DNA of 64,000 nucleotides. It comes from Streptomyces sp. NBC_01231. GTDB taxonomy: Bacteria; Actinomycetota; Actinomycetes; Streptomycetales; Streptomycetaceae. The stretch lies in the NCBI GenBank assembly GCA_035999765.1, contig CP108521.1, positions 2,728,001-2,792,000 on the forward strand, written 5' to 3'. Every line of letters starts with the position of its first letter. Position 1 is the stretch's first letter. The position numbers and the translations under genes were made by a program. Under the pieces are notes generated by a model. The model had not been told where the DNA came from, did no database searches, and saw only the letters and a program-made list of their open reading frames with translations. This document shows, piece by piece, positions 33,932-41,384 of the stretch.

Positions 33932-34831
33932 GTGAAGAGTCAACAGCCCGGCAGCGGAACCGGAACCCCCGGTACGGTGCGCAACCCCGTCGGCGGTCAT
34001 GTCCCGGTGGCCGGCGGTCTCCACTCGGTGGGCCTGTCGTACGCCCATGACCTGAAGGCCGAGACCGTGCAGGTCTTCGTCGCCAACCCGCGCGGCTGGG
34101 CCACGCCCACCGGGAACCCCCGGCAGGACGAGGAGTTCCGGGCGGTGTGCGCGGCCGAGTCGATCCCGGCCTACGTGCACGCCCCCTATCTGATCAACTT
34201 CGGTTCGCACACCGAGGCGACCGTGGAGAAGTCGGTGGAGTCGCTGCGGCACTCCCTGCGGCGCGGGCGGGACATCGGGGCGCTCGGCGTGGTCGTGCAC
34301 ACGGGCAGCGCGACCGGCGGCCGGGACCGGTCCGTGGCGCTGAAGCAGGTGCGGGAGCACCTGCTGCCGCTGCTCGACGAGCTCACCCACGACGACGACC
34401 CGTACCTGCTGCTGGAGTCGACGGCCGGGCAGGGCGCCTCGCTGTGCTCGCGGACCTGGGACTTCGGGCCGTACTTCGAGGCGCTGGACGCCCATCCGAA
34501 GCTGGGCGTGTGCCTGGACACGTGCCACATCTTCGCGGCCGGCCACGACCTGACCGGGCCGAGCGGCATGCACCAGACGCTGGACCTGCTGGTCGACACG
34601 GTCGGCGAGGGCCGGCTGAAGCTGATCCACGCCAACGACTCCAAGGACGTGGTCGGCGCCCACAAGGACCGGCACGAGAACATCGGCTCCGGCCACATCG
34701 GCGAGGACCCGTTCCGCGCGCTGATGACCCACCCGGCCACCGAGGGCGTACCGCTGATCATCGAGACGCCCGGCGGCAAGGAGGGGCACGCGGCGGACGT
34801 GGAGCGGCTGAAGAAGCTGCGGGACGGCTGA
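33932..34831 (+). CDS. nfo: Deoxyribonuclease IV (AP endonuclease)
   Basis: Xylose-isomerase-like TIM barrel of 299 residues that cuts 5' of abasic sites in base excision repair. Metal-binding His, Glu and Asp residues are in VVVHTGSATGG, LLLESTAGQGASL, LGVCLDTCHIFAAGHDL and LIHANDSKDVVGAHKDRHENIGSGHIG (quoted in two parts), ending in PLIIETPGG. GTG 33932 follows the kinase stop by 34 bp. The last codons belong to a 20-bp tandem repeat that continues past the stop. Confidence 0.93.
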   Translation: MKSQQPGSGTGTPGTVRNPVGGHVPVAGGLHSVGLSYAHDLKAETVQVFVANPRGWATPTGNPRQDEEFRAVCAAESIPAYVHAPYLINFGSHTEATVEKSVESLRHSLRRGRDIGALGVVVHTGSATGGRDRSVALKQVREHLLPLLDELTHDDDPYLLLESTAGQGASLCSRTWDFGPYFEALDAHPKLGVCLDTCHIFAAGHDLTGPSGMHQTLDLLVDTVGEGRLKLIHANDSKDVVGAHKDRHENIGSGHIGEDPFRALMTHPATEGVPLIIETPGGKEGHAADVERLKKLRDG

Positions 34832-34870
34832 AGTAGCTGCCGGACGGTTGAAGTAGCCGCGGGACGGCTG
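34811..34870. repeat. Three 20-bp tandem repeats across the nfo stop codon
   Basis: Units AAGAAGCTGCGGGACGGCTG (34811-34830), AAGTAGCTGCCGGACGGTTG (34831-34850) and AAGTAGCCGCGGGACGGCTG (34851-34870) follow each other without gaps. The first is the coding 3' end and the stop TGA bridges units one and two. This looks like duplication of the gene end; the later units carry in-frame TAG. Confidence 0.85.
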
Positions 34871-34886
34871 AAACCCTGGCCCAGAG

Positions 34887-35534
34887 TCAGAGCTCGGGAC
34901 CGTCCCCCGGTCCCTCCTGGTAGGAGTAGCGCTGCTGCTTCCAGGGGTCGCCGACGTTGTGGTAGCCGCGCTCCTCCCAGAAGCCGCGGCGGTCGGCGGT
35001 CATGTACTCGACGCCGCGGACCCACTTGGGGCCCTTCCACGCGTACAGGTGGGGGACGATGAGCCGGAGCGGGAAGCCGTGTTCCGCCGTCAGCAGCTCG
35101 CCGTCCTTGTGGGTGGCGAAGATCGCGCGGTCGTCCGCGAAGTCCGCCAGACGGAGGTTGGAGCTGAAGCCGTACTCGGCCCACACCATCACATGGGTGA
35201 CGGTGGGTGCGGGCGGGGCGATGTCCAGGACGGTCCGGGCGGGGACGCCGCCCCATTCGGCGCCGAGCATGCTGAACTTCGTGACGCAGTGCAGGTCGGC
35301 GATGACGCTGGCGTACGGAAGAGCGGTGAACTCCTCGTGGTTCCAGCAGTGCTTCTCGCCGTCCGCGGTGGCGCCGAAGATCCGGAACTCCCAGCGCTCC
35401 GGCCGGAACTTGGGAACGGGGCCGTAGTGCGTGACCGGCCAGCCACGCTGCAGCCGCTGCCCCGGCGGGAGATCGGGGTGTGCGACTCCTCCAGAATCGC
35501 GCTCTCCCCACTCGCGTTCCACCGGCTGACCCAT
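34887..35534 (-). CDS. Molybdopterin-dependent oxidoreductase, sulfite oxidase-like
   Basis: It has 215 residues from ATG 35534 (MGQPVEREWGERD); the open frame to 35594 adds 20 residues without a start signal. The sulfite-oxidase fold is shown by RPERWEFRIFG, the presumed Mo-ligand Cys in IADLHCVTKFSMLGAEWGGV and the later VPHLYAWKGPKWVRGVEYM. There is no signal peptide and no heme or dimerisation domain, so it is a short cytosolic member; the substrate is unknown. Confidence 0.87.
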   Translation of the reverse strand: MGQPVEREWGERDSGGVAHPDLPPGQRLQRGWPVTHYGPVPKFRPERWEFRIFGATADGEKHCWNHEEFTALPYASVIADLHCVTKFSMLGAEWGGVPARTVLDIAPPAPTVTHVMVWAEYGFSSNLRLADFADDRAIFATHKDGELLTAEHGFPLRLIVPHLYAWKGPKWVRGVEYMTADRRGFWEERGYHNVGDPWKQQRYSYQEGPGDGPEL

Positions 35535-35612
35535 GACTCCATCCTGACAGACCCGGGGCAGTGCACATGACCAACCCCCACCCAATTCGGGCAATTAGAA
35601 CTAAGTGTGCCC

Positions 35613-35628
35613 TTACTTACTAAGTGAA
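35613..35628. promoter_or_regulatory. Near-palindrome upstream of bacterioferritin
   Basis: TTACTTACTAAGTGAA is palindromic apart from its centre and one mismatch. The heptamer CTAAGTG occurs in it and again at 35601-35607. It lies about 80 bp before the bfr ATG and could bind a regulator. Confidence 0.35.
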
Positions 35629-35709
35629 GACTTACTGGACGATCTTCGTGGCGGATGCAATCATGCGGCGCAACCTGCCAGTTCCCCACGGTTGGAAGGA
35701 GCCTCTGCG

Positions 35710-36189
35710 ATGCAGGGCGACCCCGAGGTCATCGAATTCCTCAACGAGCAGCTGACCGCCGAGCTCACCGCGATCAACCAGTACTTCCTGCACGCGAAGA
35801 TGCAGGAGAACTTCGGCTGGACGAAGCTCGCGAAGTACACGCGAAGTGAGTCCTTCGACGAGATGAAGCACGCGGAGGTGCTCACCGACCGGATCCTCTT
35901 CCTGGACGGGCTGCCGAACTACCAGCGCCTTTTCCATGTGCGCGTGGGGCAGACGGTCAAGGAGATGTTCGAGGCCGACCGTCAGATCGAGGTCGAGGCG
36001 ATCGACCGGCTCAAGCGTGGCATCAAGGTGATGCGCGAGAAGGGCGACATCACGTCGGCCAACATCTTCGAGTCGATCCTGGAGGACGAGGAGCACCACA
36101 TCGACTACCTCGACACCCAGCTGGAGCTCCTGGAGAAGCTCGGCGACGCGCTCTACATCGCGCAGCTGATCGAGCAGCCGGAGAGCTGA
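35710..36189 (+). CDS. bfr: Bacterioferritin
   Basis: Haem-containing iron-storage 24-mer subunit of 159 residues. Ferroxidase ligands Glu18, Glu51 and His54, and the later DEEHH (about 126-130), are present, as is Met52, the haem ligand of true bacterioferritins. ATG 35710 has AAGGAG eight bases upstream. Its partner ferredoxin gene bfd lies 11 bp downstream on the other strand. Upstream is an AT-richer region with palindromic sequence that may control it. Confidence 0.96.
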   Translation: MQGDPEVIEFLNEQLTAELTAINQYFLHAKMQENFGWTKLAKYTRSESFDEMKHAEVLTDRILFLDGLPNYQRLFHVRVGQTVKEMFEADRQIEVEAIDRLKRGIKVMREKGDITSANIFESILEDEEHHIDYLDTQLELLEKLGDALYIAQLIEQPES

Positions 36190-36200
36190 ACCGACCGAAC

Positions 36201-36443
36201 CTAGGCGGCTTCCTCGAGGGCGTCCGCGCCCTCCGCCTCGGAGAGGACCGGCCCGCCCTGGTAGGCAGGCTCGCGGCGCGGGTTCGCACCACGGCCGAGG
36301 ATGGCCTGGATCCGGCGGACGCAGGATCCGCAGTCCGTACCCGCCTTGCAGGCGGAGGCGATCTGGCGGGGCGTACAGGCGCCGCCGTCCGCGTGCCGCT
36401 GGACCTGCGCTTCGGTCACCCCGAAGCAGTTGCAGACGTACAC
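36201..36443 (-). CDS. bfd: Bacterioferritin-associated ferredoxin Bfd
   Basis: [2Fe-2S] protein of 80 residues that reduces bacterioferritin to release iron. The ligands Cys4, Cys6, Cys38 and Cys41 are in VCNCFGVTE and TDCGSCV. GTG 36443 has GGGAGGTG in good position. It is convergent with bfr. An iron-box-like site is 30 bp upstream of its start, so expression under iron limitation is likely, which suits a role in iron release. The tail after residue 50 is a variable acidic extension. Confidence 0.95.
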   Translation of the reverse strand: MYVCNCFGVTEAQVQRHADGGACTPRQIASACKAGTDCGSCVRRIQAILGRGANPRREPAYQGGPVLSEAEGADALEEAA

Positions 36444-36472
36444 GCGGATTCACCTCCCGCCGCCGAGATCAA

Positions 36473-36491
36473 TAAGGCTAACCTAACCTTA
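36473..36491 (-). promoter_or_regulatory. DmdR/IdeR-type iron box upstream of bfd
   Basis: The minus strand reads TAAGGTTAGGTTAGCCTTA, close to the 19-bp consensus TTAGGTTAGGCTAACCTAA of the actinobacterial iron repressors. It sits 30-48 bp before the bfd GTG, where bound repressor would block the promoter. Confidence 0.8.
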
Positions 36492-36519
36492 CCCATCGCG
36501 TCGGATCCACAAAAGTGGG

Positions 36520-36553
36520 GTGGGGCGCGGATCGTATGTGATCCGCGCCCCAC
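36520..36553 (-). terminator. Hairpin terminator of the DAHP synthase gene
   Basis: Perfect 14-bp stem GTGGGGCGCGGATC (36520-36533) with complement at 36540-36553 and a 6-nt loop, 39 bp past the aroH stop on the minus strand. It separates aroH from bfd. Confidence 0.7.
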
Positions 36554-36591
36554 TTCGCGCCCAGGTAACAGGCGCCCCCGCTGATGATCTC

Positions 36592-37944
36592 CTACTGGTC
36601 CCGGTACATCTCCGCGACGAGGAACGCCAGGTCGAGGGACTGGCTGCGGTTCAGCCGCGGGTCGCAGGCCGTCTCGTAGCGCTGGTGCAGGTCGTCGACG
36701 AAGATCTCGTCGCCGCCGCCCACGCACTCGGTGACGTCGTCACCGGTGAGCTCGACGTGGATGCCGCCCGGGTGGGTGCCCAGGCCCTTGTGGACCTCGA
36801 AGAAGCCCTTGACCTCGTCGAGCACGTCGTCGAAGCGGCGGGTCTTGTGGCCGGAGGCCGCCTCGTAGGTGTTGCCGTGCATCGGGTCGGTGATCCAGGC
36901 GACGGTCGCGCCCGAGGCGCTGACCTTCTCCACCAGCTCCGGGAGCTTGTCGCGGACCTTGTCGGCGCCCATCCGGACGATGAAGGTCAGCCGGCCCGGC
37001 TCGCGGTCGGGGTCCAGGCGCTCGATGTACCGCAGCGCCTCCTCGGGCGTGGTCGTCGGGCCGAGCTTGATGCCGATCGGGTTGCGGATCCGCGAGGCGA
37101 ACTCGATGTGCGCGTGGTCCAGCTGCCGGGTGCGCTCACCGACCCACACCATGTGCGCCGAGACGTCGTACAGGTGCCCGGTGCGGGAGTCGACCCTGGT
37201 CAGTGCCGACTCGTAGTCGAGCAGCAGCGCCTCGTGCGAGGAGTAGAACTCGACGGTCTTGAACTCCTCCGGGTCGGTCCCGCAGGCGTGCATGAAGTTC
37301 AGCGCCTGGTCGATCTCGCGGGCGAGCTGCTCGTAGCGCTGGCCGGACGGGGACGACTTCACGAAGTCCTGGTTCCAGGCGTGCACCTGGCGCAGGTCGG
37401 CGTAGCCACCGGTGGTGAAGGCGCGCACCAGGTTGAGCGTGGAGGCGGAGGCGTGGTACATCCGCTTCAGGCGCTCGGGGTCCGGGATACGGGCGGCCTC
37501 GTTGAAGTCGAAGCCGTTGACCGAGTCGCCGCGGTACGTCGGCAGGGTCACGCCGTCGCGGGTCTCGGTGCCCTTGGAGCGCGGCTTGGAGTACTGGCCG
37601 GCGATCCGGCCGACCTTCACCACGGGAACGGACGCGGCGTACGTCAGCACGGCGCCCATCTGGAGCAGGGTCTTGAGCTTGTTGCGGATGTGGTCGGCGG
37701 ACACCGCGTCGAAGGCCTCGGCGCAGTCGCCGCCCTGGAGGAGGAACGCCTCTCCCTTGGCGACGGCCGCCATCCGGGCGCGCAGCTGGTCGCACTCGCC
37801 CGCGAAGACGAGCGGCGGATACGACTCGAGGTCCGCGATCACTGCGCGCAGAGCCTCGGTGTCGGGGTACTCGGGCTGCTGCGCCGCGGGCAGGTCTCGC
37901 CAGGTGTTGCCAGCGCTCGCGCTGGTCTTAGCGTTCACGGTCAC
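36592..37944 (-). CDS. aroH: Class II (plant-type) DAHP synthase
   Basis: First enzyme of the shikimate pathway, from phosphoenolpyruvate and erythrose 4-phosphate. It has 450 residues, the normal length for class II. Motifs include LLQGGDCAEAF with the metal-binding Cys, the GRIAGQYSKPRS stretch, DPMHGNTYE, and GGIHVELTGDDVTECVGG. GTG 37944 (VTVNAKTSA) is chosen because TAATGT ends 7 nt upstream, indicating a leaderless mRNA. The start is 96 bp from the divergent tryptophan leader, so the two aromatic pathway units share a promoter region. Confidence 0.95.
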   Translation of the reverse strand: MTVNAKTSASAGNTWRDLPAAQQPEYPDTEALRAVIADLESYPPLVFAGECDQLRARMAAVAKGEAFLLQGGDCAEAFDAVSADHIRNKLKTLLQMGAVLTYAASVPVVKVGRIAGQYSKPRSKGTETRDGVTLPTYRGDSVNGFDFNEAARIPDPERLKRMYHASASTLNLVRAFTTGGYADLRQVHAWNQDFVKSSPSGQRYEQLAREIDQALNFMHACGTDPEEFKTVEFYSSHEALLLDYESALTRVDSRTGHLYDVSAHMVWVGERTRQLDHAHIEFASRIRNPIGIKLGPTTTPEEALRYIERLDPDREPGRLTFIVRMGADKVRDKLPELVEKVSASGATVAWITDPMHGNTYEAASGHKTRRFDDVLDEVKGFFEVHKGLGTHPGGIHVELTGDDVTECVGGGDEIFVDDLHQRYETACDPRLNRSQSLDLAFLVAEMYRDQ

Positions 37945-37951
37945 GCCCTCA

Positions 37952-37957
37952 ACATTA
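37952..37957 (-). promoter_or_regulatory. -10 hexamer for a leaderless aroH mRNA
   Basis: TAATGT on the minus strand, ending exactly 7 nt before GTG 37944. Confidence 0.5.
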
Positions 37958-38027
37958 CGGGGTCGTGTCGAGTCGTTTTCTCCCGGCTCGACAGGTGAGA
38001 CACACCCACGCTCAGGTGCGCGTCGGG

Positions 38028-38033
38028 TAGGGT
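38028..38033 (+). promoter_or_regulatory. -10 hexamer for the tryptophan leader transcript
   Basis: TAGGGT ends exactly 7 nt before the ATG of the leader peptide, so the leader peptide itself is probably translated from a leaderless mRNA. Confidence 0.55.
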
Positions 38034-38040
38034 GCGTCGC

Positions 38041-38097
38041 ATGTTCGCGCACTCGATCCAGACCTGGTGGTGGACCGCTCATCCGGCGGCCCACTGA
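38041..38097 (+). CDS. trpL: Tryptophan leader peptide (attenuator)
   Basis: An 18-residue peptide, MFAHSIQTWWWTAHPAAH, with three consecutive Trp codons (TGGTGGTGG at 38065-38073) and a TGA stop at 38095. It is followed 22 nt later by a strong terminator hairpin and then by the fused anthranilate synthase gene. Stalling at the Trp codons when tryptophan is scarce should favour read-through. An attenuator of this kind has been described for trpEG of S. venezuelae. Confidence 0.93.
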   Translation: MFAHSIQTWWWTAHPAAH

Positions 38098-38118
38098 CTG
38101 CGCGTACGCAAGACTTCG

Positions 38119-38145
38119 CGAAGGCCGCCCGAGGGGCGGCCTTCG
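38119..38145 (+). terminator. Tryptophan attenuator terminator
   Basis: A 12-bp stem CGAAGGCCGCCC (38119-38130) with complement at 38134-38145, a 3-nt GAG loop, followed by GCGTTTCC. It lies between the Trp leader peptide and the synthase gene. Upstream segments such as CTTCGCGAAGG (38114-38124) overlap the left arm and may form the antiterminator. Confidence 0.88.
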
Positions 38146-38237
38146 GCGTTTCCGGGGTCGTTCCTCACCGACATCGACATCGACCGCCGCCGCGTGGACG
38201 GCGGCGGCATCGACGGAACATCGACGGAAGAGGAACC

Positions 38238-40133
38238 ATGGACCTGGCACGGCTGCTGCACGACCCCCGCCCCTTCGCCCTGCTCCGCCGCCGCACCCCC
38301 GGCCACGACGAGCACACGGTCGAGCTGCTGATCGGTCCGGTCAGCACGTACGACCGTCTCGCCGACCTCCCCGACCAGGGCCTCGCGCTCATCCCTTTCC
38401 GGCAGATCCGCGAGCGCGGCTTCGACGTCCGCGACGACGGGACGCCACTGGCGGCGCTCACCCCCGAGGAGACGTACGAGATCCCCCTCGCCACCGCCCT
38501 CGCCCAACTCCCCGCGCACGAGGTGCGCGTCGAGGACGGCGGCTTCGACGTGGCCGACGAGGAGTACGCGGAGATCGTCGAGCGGGTGCTGCGGGAGGAG
38601 ATCGGCGCCGGCGAGGGCGCGAACTTCGTGATCCGGCGGACGTACGAGGGCGGGATCCCGGGGTTCTCCAGGGCCGACGCCCTGGCTCTGTTCCGGCGGC
38701 TCCTCGAGGGCGAGCGGGGCGCGTACTGGACGTTCGTCGTGCACACCGGGGAGCGGACGCTCGTCGGGGCCAGTCCCGAGGTGCATGTGCGGATGTCGGG
38801 CGGGACCGTCGTCATGAACCCGATCAGCGGGACGTATCGCTATCCGGCCGACGGCCCGACCCCCGAGCACCTGCTGGACTTCCTCGCCGACGGCAAGGAG
38901 ATCGAGGAGCTGTCGATGGTCGTCGACGAGGAGCTCAAGATGATGTGCACGGTCGGCGACATGGGCGGGGTCGTGGTCGGGCCCCGGCTGAAGGAGATGG
39001 CGCACCTCGCGCACACCGAGTACGAGCTGCGCGGGAGGTCCTCGCTGGACGCGCGGGAGGTGCTGAAGGAGACCATGTTCGCGGCGACCGTCACCGGCTC
39101 GCCGGTGCAGAACGCCTGCCGGGTCATCGAGCGGCACGAACCCCTCGGGCGGGACGGAGTCGCGCGCGGCTACTACGCGGGGGCGCTGGCGCTGCTTGGC
39201 AGGGACTCGGGCGGCGCCCAGACCCTCGACTCCCCCATCCTCATCCGTACCGCCGACATCGACACGGACGGGCGGCTGCGGGTGCCGGTCGGCGCCACGC
39301 TGGTGCGCGGCTCGGACCCGGCGGGCGAGGTGGCGGAGACCCACGCGAAGGCGGCGGGGGTGCTGGCGGCTCTGGGGGTGCGTCCGGGCAGGCCGCGCGA
39401 GGAGTCCGCGGGCGCGCGGCTGGCCGACGACCCCCGGGTGCGGGCCGCGCTCGACGGGCGCCGGGCGTCGCTGGCGCCGTTCTGGCTGCGGATGCAGGAG
39501 CGGTCAGAGGAGCTCTCCGGCCACGCCCTGGTCGTCGACGGGGAGGACACGTTCACGGCGATGCTCGCGCATGTGCTGCGCTCGTCGGGCCTGGACATCT
39601 CCGTCCGGCGGTACGACGAGCCCGGCCTGACGGAGGCGGTCCGCGCGCACGAGGGGCCGGTCATCCTCGGCCCCGGTCCGGGCGACCCCGCCGACACCGC
39701 CGATCCCAAGATGCGTTTCCTGCGCGCGCTGACCGCCGAGGTGATCCGGGAGAACCGGCACGGCGTCCTCGGCGTCTGCCTCGGGCACGAGCTGATCGCG
39801 GCCGAGCTGGGGCTGGAGATCGTACGGAAGGAAGTGCCGTACCAGGGCACGCAGACGGAGATCGATCTGTTCGGACGGCGGGAGACCGTCGGCTTCTACA
39901 ACAGCTTCGTGGCGCGCTGCGACGACGGGACGGCGGCCGGACTCGCCGCGCGCGACGTGGAAGTGAGCCGCAGCGACTCCGGTGAGGTGCACGCTCTGCG
40001 CGGATCCGGCTTCGCCGGGGTGCAGTTCCATCCGGAGTCGGTGCTCACCCTGAACGGGGCGTCGGTCGTGCGGGAGCTGGTGGCGCGGCTGCACGGCACC
40101 AGCACGTTCCCCGAGCGCCGGCCCCCCCTGTAG
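38238..40133 (+). CDS. trpE: Fused anthranilate synthase (TrpE-TrpG)
   Basis: It has 631 residues from ATG 38238, with AGAGGAA upstream. The N-terminal two-thirds is a chorismate-binding domain (NPISGTYRYPADG, IEELSMVVDEELKMM, MFAATVTGSPVQNA, ARGYYAGALALL). The C-terminal third is a class I glutamine amidotransferase with nucleophile Cys in GVCLGHELIA and His-Glu in GVQFHPESVL. The order and SGTYRYP stretch resemble PhzE-type fusions, and the usual N-terminal LLES feedback motif is not seen. The Trp attenuator argues for a biosynthetic anthranilate role. In GHE the common GHQ glutamine is replaced. Confidence 0.92.
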   Translation: MDLARLLHDPRPFALLRRRTPGHDEHTVELLIGPVSTYDRLADLPDQGLALIPFRQIRERGFDVRDDGTPLAALTPEETYEIPLATALAQLPAHEVRVEDGGFDVADEEYAEIVERVLREEIGAGEGANFVIRRTYEGGIPGFSRADALALFRRLLEGERGAYWTFVVHTGERTLVGASPEVHVRMSGGTVVMNPISGTYRYPADGPTPEHLLDFLADGKEIEELSMVVDEELKMMCTVGDMGGVVVGPRLKEMAHLAHTEYELRGRSSLDAREVLKETMFAATVTGSPVQNACRVIERHEPLGRDGVARGYYAGALALLGRDSGGAQTLDSPILIRTADIDTDGRLRVPVGATLVRGSDPAGEVAETHAKAAGVLAALGVRPGRPREESAGARLADDPRVRAALDGRRASLAPFWLRMQERSEELSGHALVVDGEDTFTAMLAHVLRSSGLDISVRRYDEPGLTEAVRAHEGPVILGPGPGDPADTADPKMRFLRALTAEVIRENRHGVLGVCLGHELIAAELGLEIVRKEVPYQGTQTEIDLFGRRETVGFYNSFVARCDDGTAAGLAARDVEVSRSDSGEVHALRGSGFAGVQFHPESVLTLNGASVVRELVARLHGTSTFPERRPPL

Positions 40134-40230
40134 TCGAGGACGTCGTCCACCGTGGCGTCGGCGACCTGGTCGGTGTCGTCCACGGTGTACGCCCGTACCC
40201 CCGAGTGCGGGCGGGCCCGTCCGACGGGGC

Positions 40231-41259
40231 TCAGCCGAAGAACACCCCCACCTCTTCGTACAGTTCCGGATCGACCGTCTTCAGCCGGGCCGTGGCCTCG
40301 GCGATCGGGACGCGGACGATGTCCGTGCCGCGCAGGGCGACCATCTTGCCGAAGTCGCGGTCCCGGACGGCCTGGATGGCGTGCAGGCCGAAGCGGGTGG
40401 CGAGCCAGCGGTCGAAGGCGCTGGGGGTGCCGCCGCGCTGGATGTGGCCGAGGACCGTCGTGCGCGCCTCGTTGCCGGTGCGCTTCTCGATCTCCTTGGC
40501 CAGCCACTCGCCCACGCCGGACAGCCGCACATGTCCGAAGGAGTCCAGCGACTGGTCCTTCAGCACGATGTCACCGTCCTTGGGCATGGCGCCCTCGGCG
40601 ACGACCACGATCGGGGCGTACGACGCCTGGAAGCGGGAGGTCACCCAGGCGCACACCTGCTCGATGTCGAAGCGCCGCTCGGGGATGAGGATGACGTTCG
40701 CGCCGCCGGCCAGGCCGGAGTGGATGGCGATCCAGCCCGCGTGCCGGCCCATCACCTCGCAGACCAGGACCCGCATGTGCGACTCGGCGGTGGTGTGCAG
40801 CCGGTCGATGGCCTCCGTCGCGATGCCGACCGCCGTGTCGAAGCCGAAGGTGTAGTCCGTGCCGGACAGGTCGTTGTCGATCGTCTTGGGTACGCCGACG
40901 CAGGGCACGCCGTGCTCGTCGGACAGCCGGGCGGCGACGCCCAGGGTGTCCTCGCCGCCGATCGCGATGAGCGCGCCGACGCCCAGTCGGGCGAGGTTCT
41001 CCCTGATGCGGGCGACGCCGTCCTCCTGCTTGAGGGGATTGGTGCGCGAGGAGCCGAGGATGGTGCCGCCGCGCGGCAGGATGCCGCGCACCGCGGGGAT
41101 GTCCAGCCGTACCGTGGCGCCTTCGAGCGGACCTCGCCAGCCGTCCCGGAAGCCGACGAAGTCATAGCCGTACTCCTGCACGCCCTTGCGGACGATGCCC
41201 CGGATGACGGCGTTGAGCCCGGGGCAGTCGCCGCCTCCGGTCAGTACTCCGACGCGCAT
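40231..41259 (-). CDS. pfkA: 6-Phosphofructokinase, group III, with PPi-type signature
   Basis: It has 342 residues from ATG 41259 (MRVGVLTGGGDCPGLN), with AAGGGA upstream; the frame to 41319 lacks a start signal. Substrate motifs GGTILGSSRTNP, PKTIDNDLSGTDYTFGFDTA (in two parts) and VMGRHAGWIA are clear. At the nucleotide site the sequence is IGGEDT, with Asp104 where ATP enzymes have Gly, followed by Lys125 in PKTIDND. This pair is known from PPi-dependent members. Whether it uses ATP or PPi cannot be decided here. It is convergent with trpE and 97 bp away. Confidence 0.9.
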   Translation of the reverse strand: MRVGVLTGGGDCPGLNAVIRGIVRKGVQEYGYDFVGFRDGWRGPLEGATVRLDIPAVRGILPRGGTILGSSRTNPLKQEDGVARIRENLARLGVGALIAIGGEDTLGVAARLSDEHGVPCVGVPKTIDNDLSGTDYTFGFDTAVGIATEAIDRLHTTAESHMRVLVCEVMGRHAGWIAIHSGLAGGANVILIPERRFDIEQVCAWVTSRFQASYAPIVVVAEGAMPKDGDIVLKDQSLDSFGHVRLSGVGEWLAKEIEKRTGNEARTTVLGHIQRGGTPSAFDRWLATRFGLHAIQAVRDRDFGKMVALRGTDIVRVPIAEATARLKTVDPELYEEVGVFFG

Positions 41260-41334
41260 GGAAGTGTCCCTTCGCCAGAGAAAGCCTGCGAAGGTCACGC
41301 TAATAGTGATCCAGGTCACTTCGGCATGGGTAGG

Positions 41335-41367
41335 ACGGTCAATTCCGGTAAACGGTCAATCCCGGTG
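41335..41367. repeat. 17-bp direct repeat upstream of pfkA
   Basis: ACGGTCAATTCCGGTA (41335-41350) and ACGGTCAATCCCGGTG (41352-41367) repeat with a 17-bp period. On the minus strand each holds TTGACCGT, so the pair gives two -35-like boxes 76-105 bp before the pfkA ATG, or a tandem operator. A near-palindrome AGTGATCCAGGTCACT is nearby (41305-41320). Confidence 0.55.
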
Positions 41368-41384
41368 AGACACCCGCACGTTGA

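Noticed and set aside
36520..36553. Attenuator or riboswitch for bfd
   Set aside because: The hairpin follows the aroH stop by 39 bp and lies before the bfd iron box, so it is simpler as the aroH terminator.
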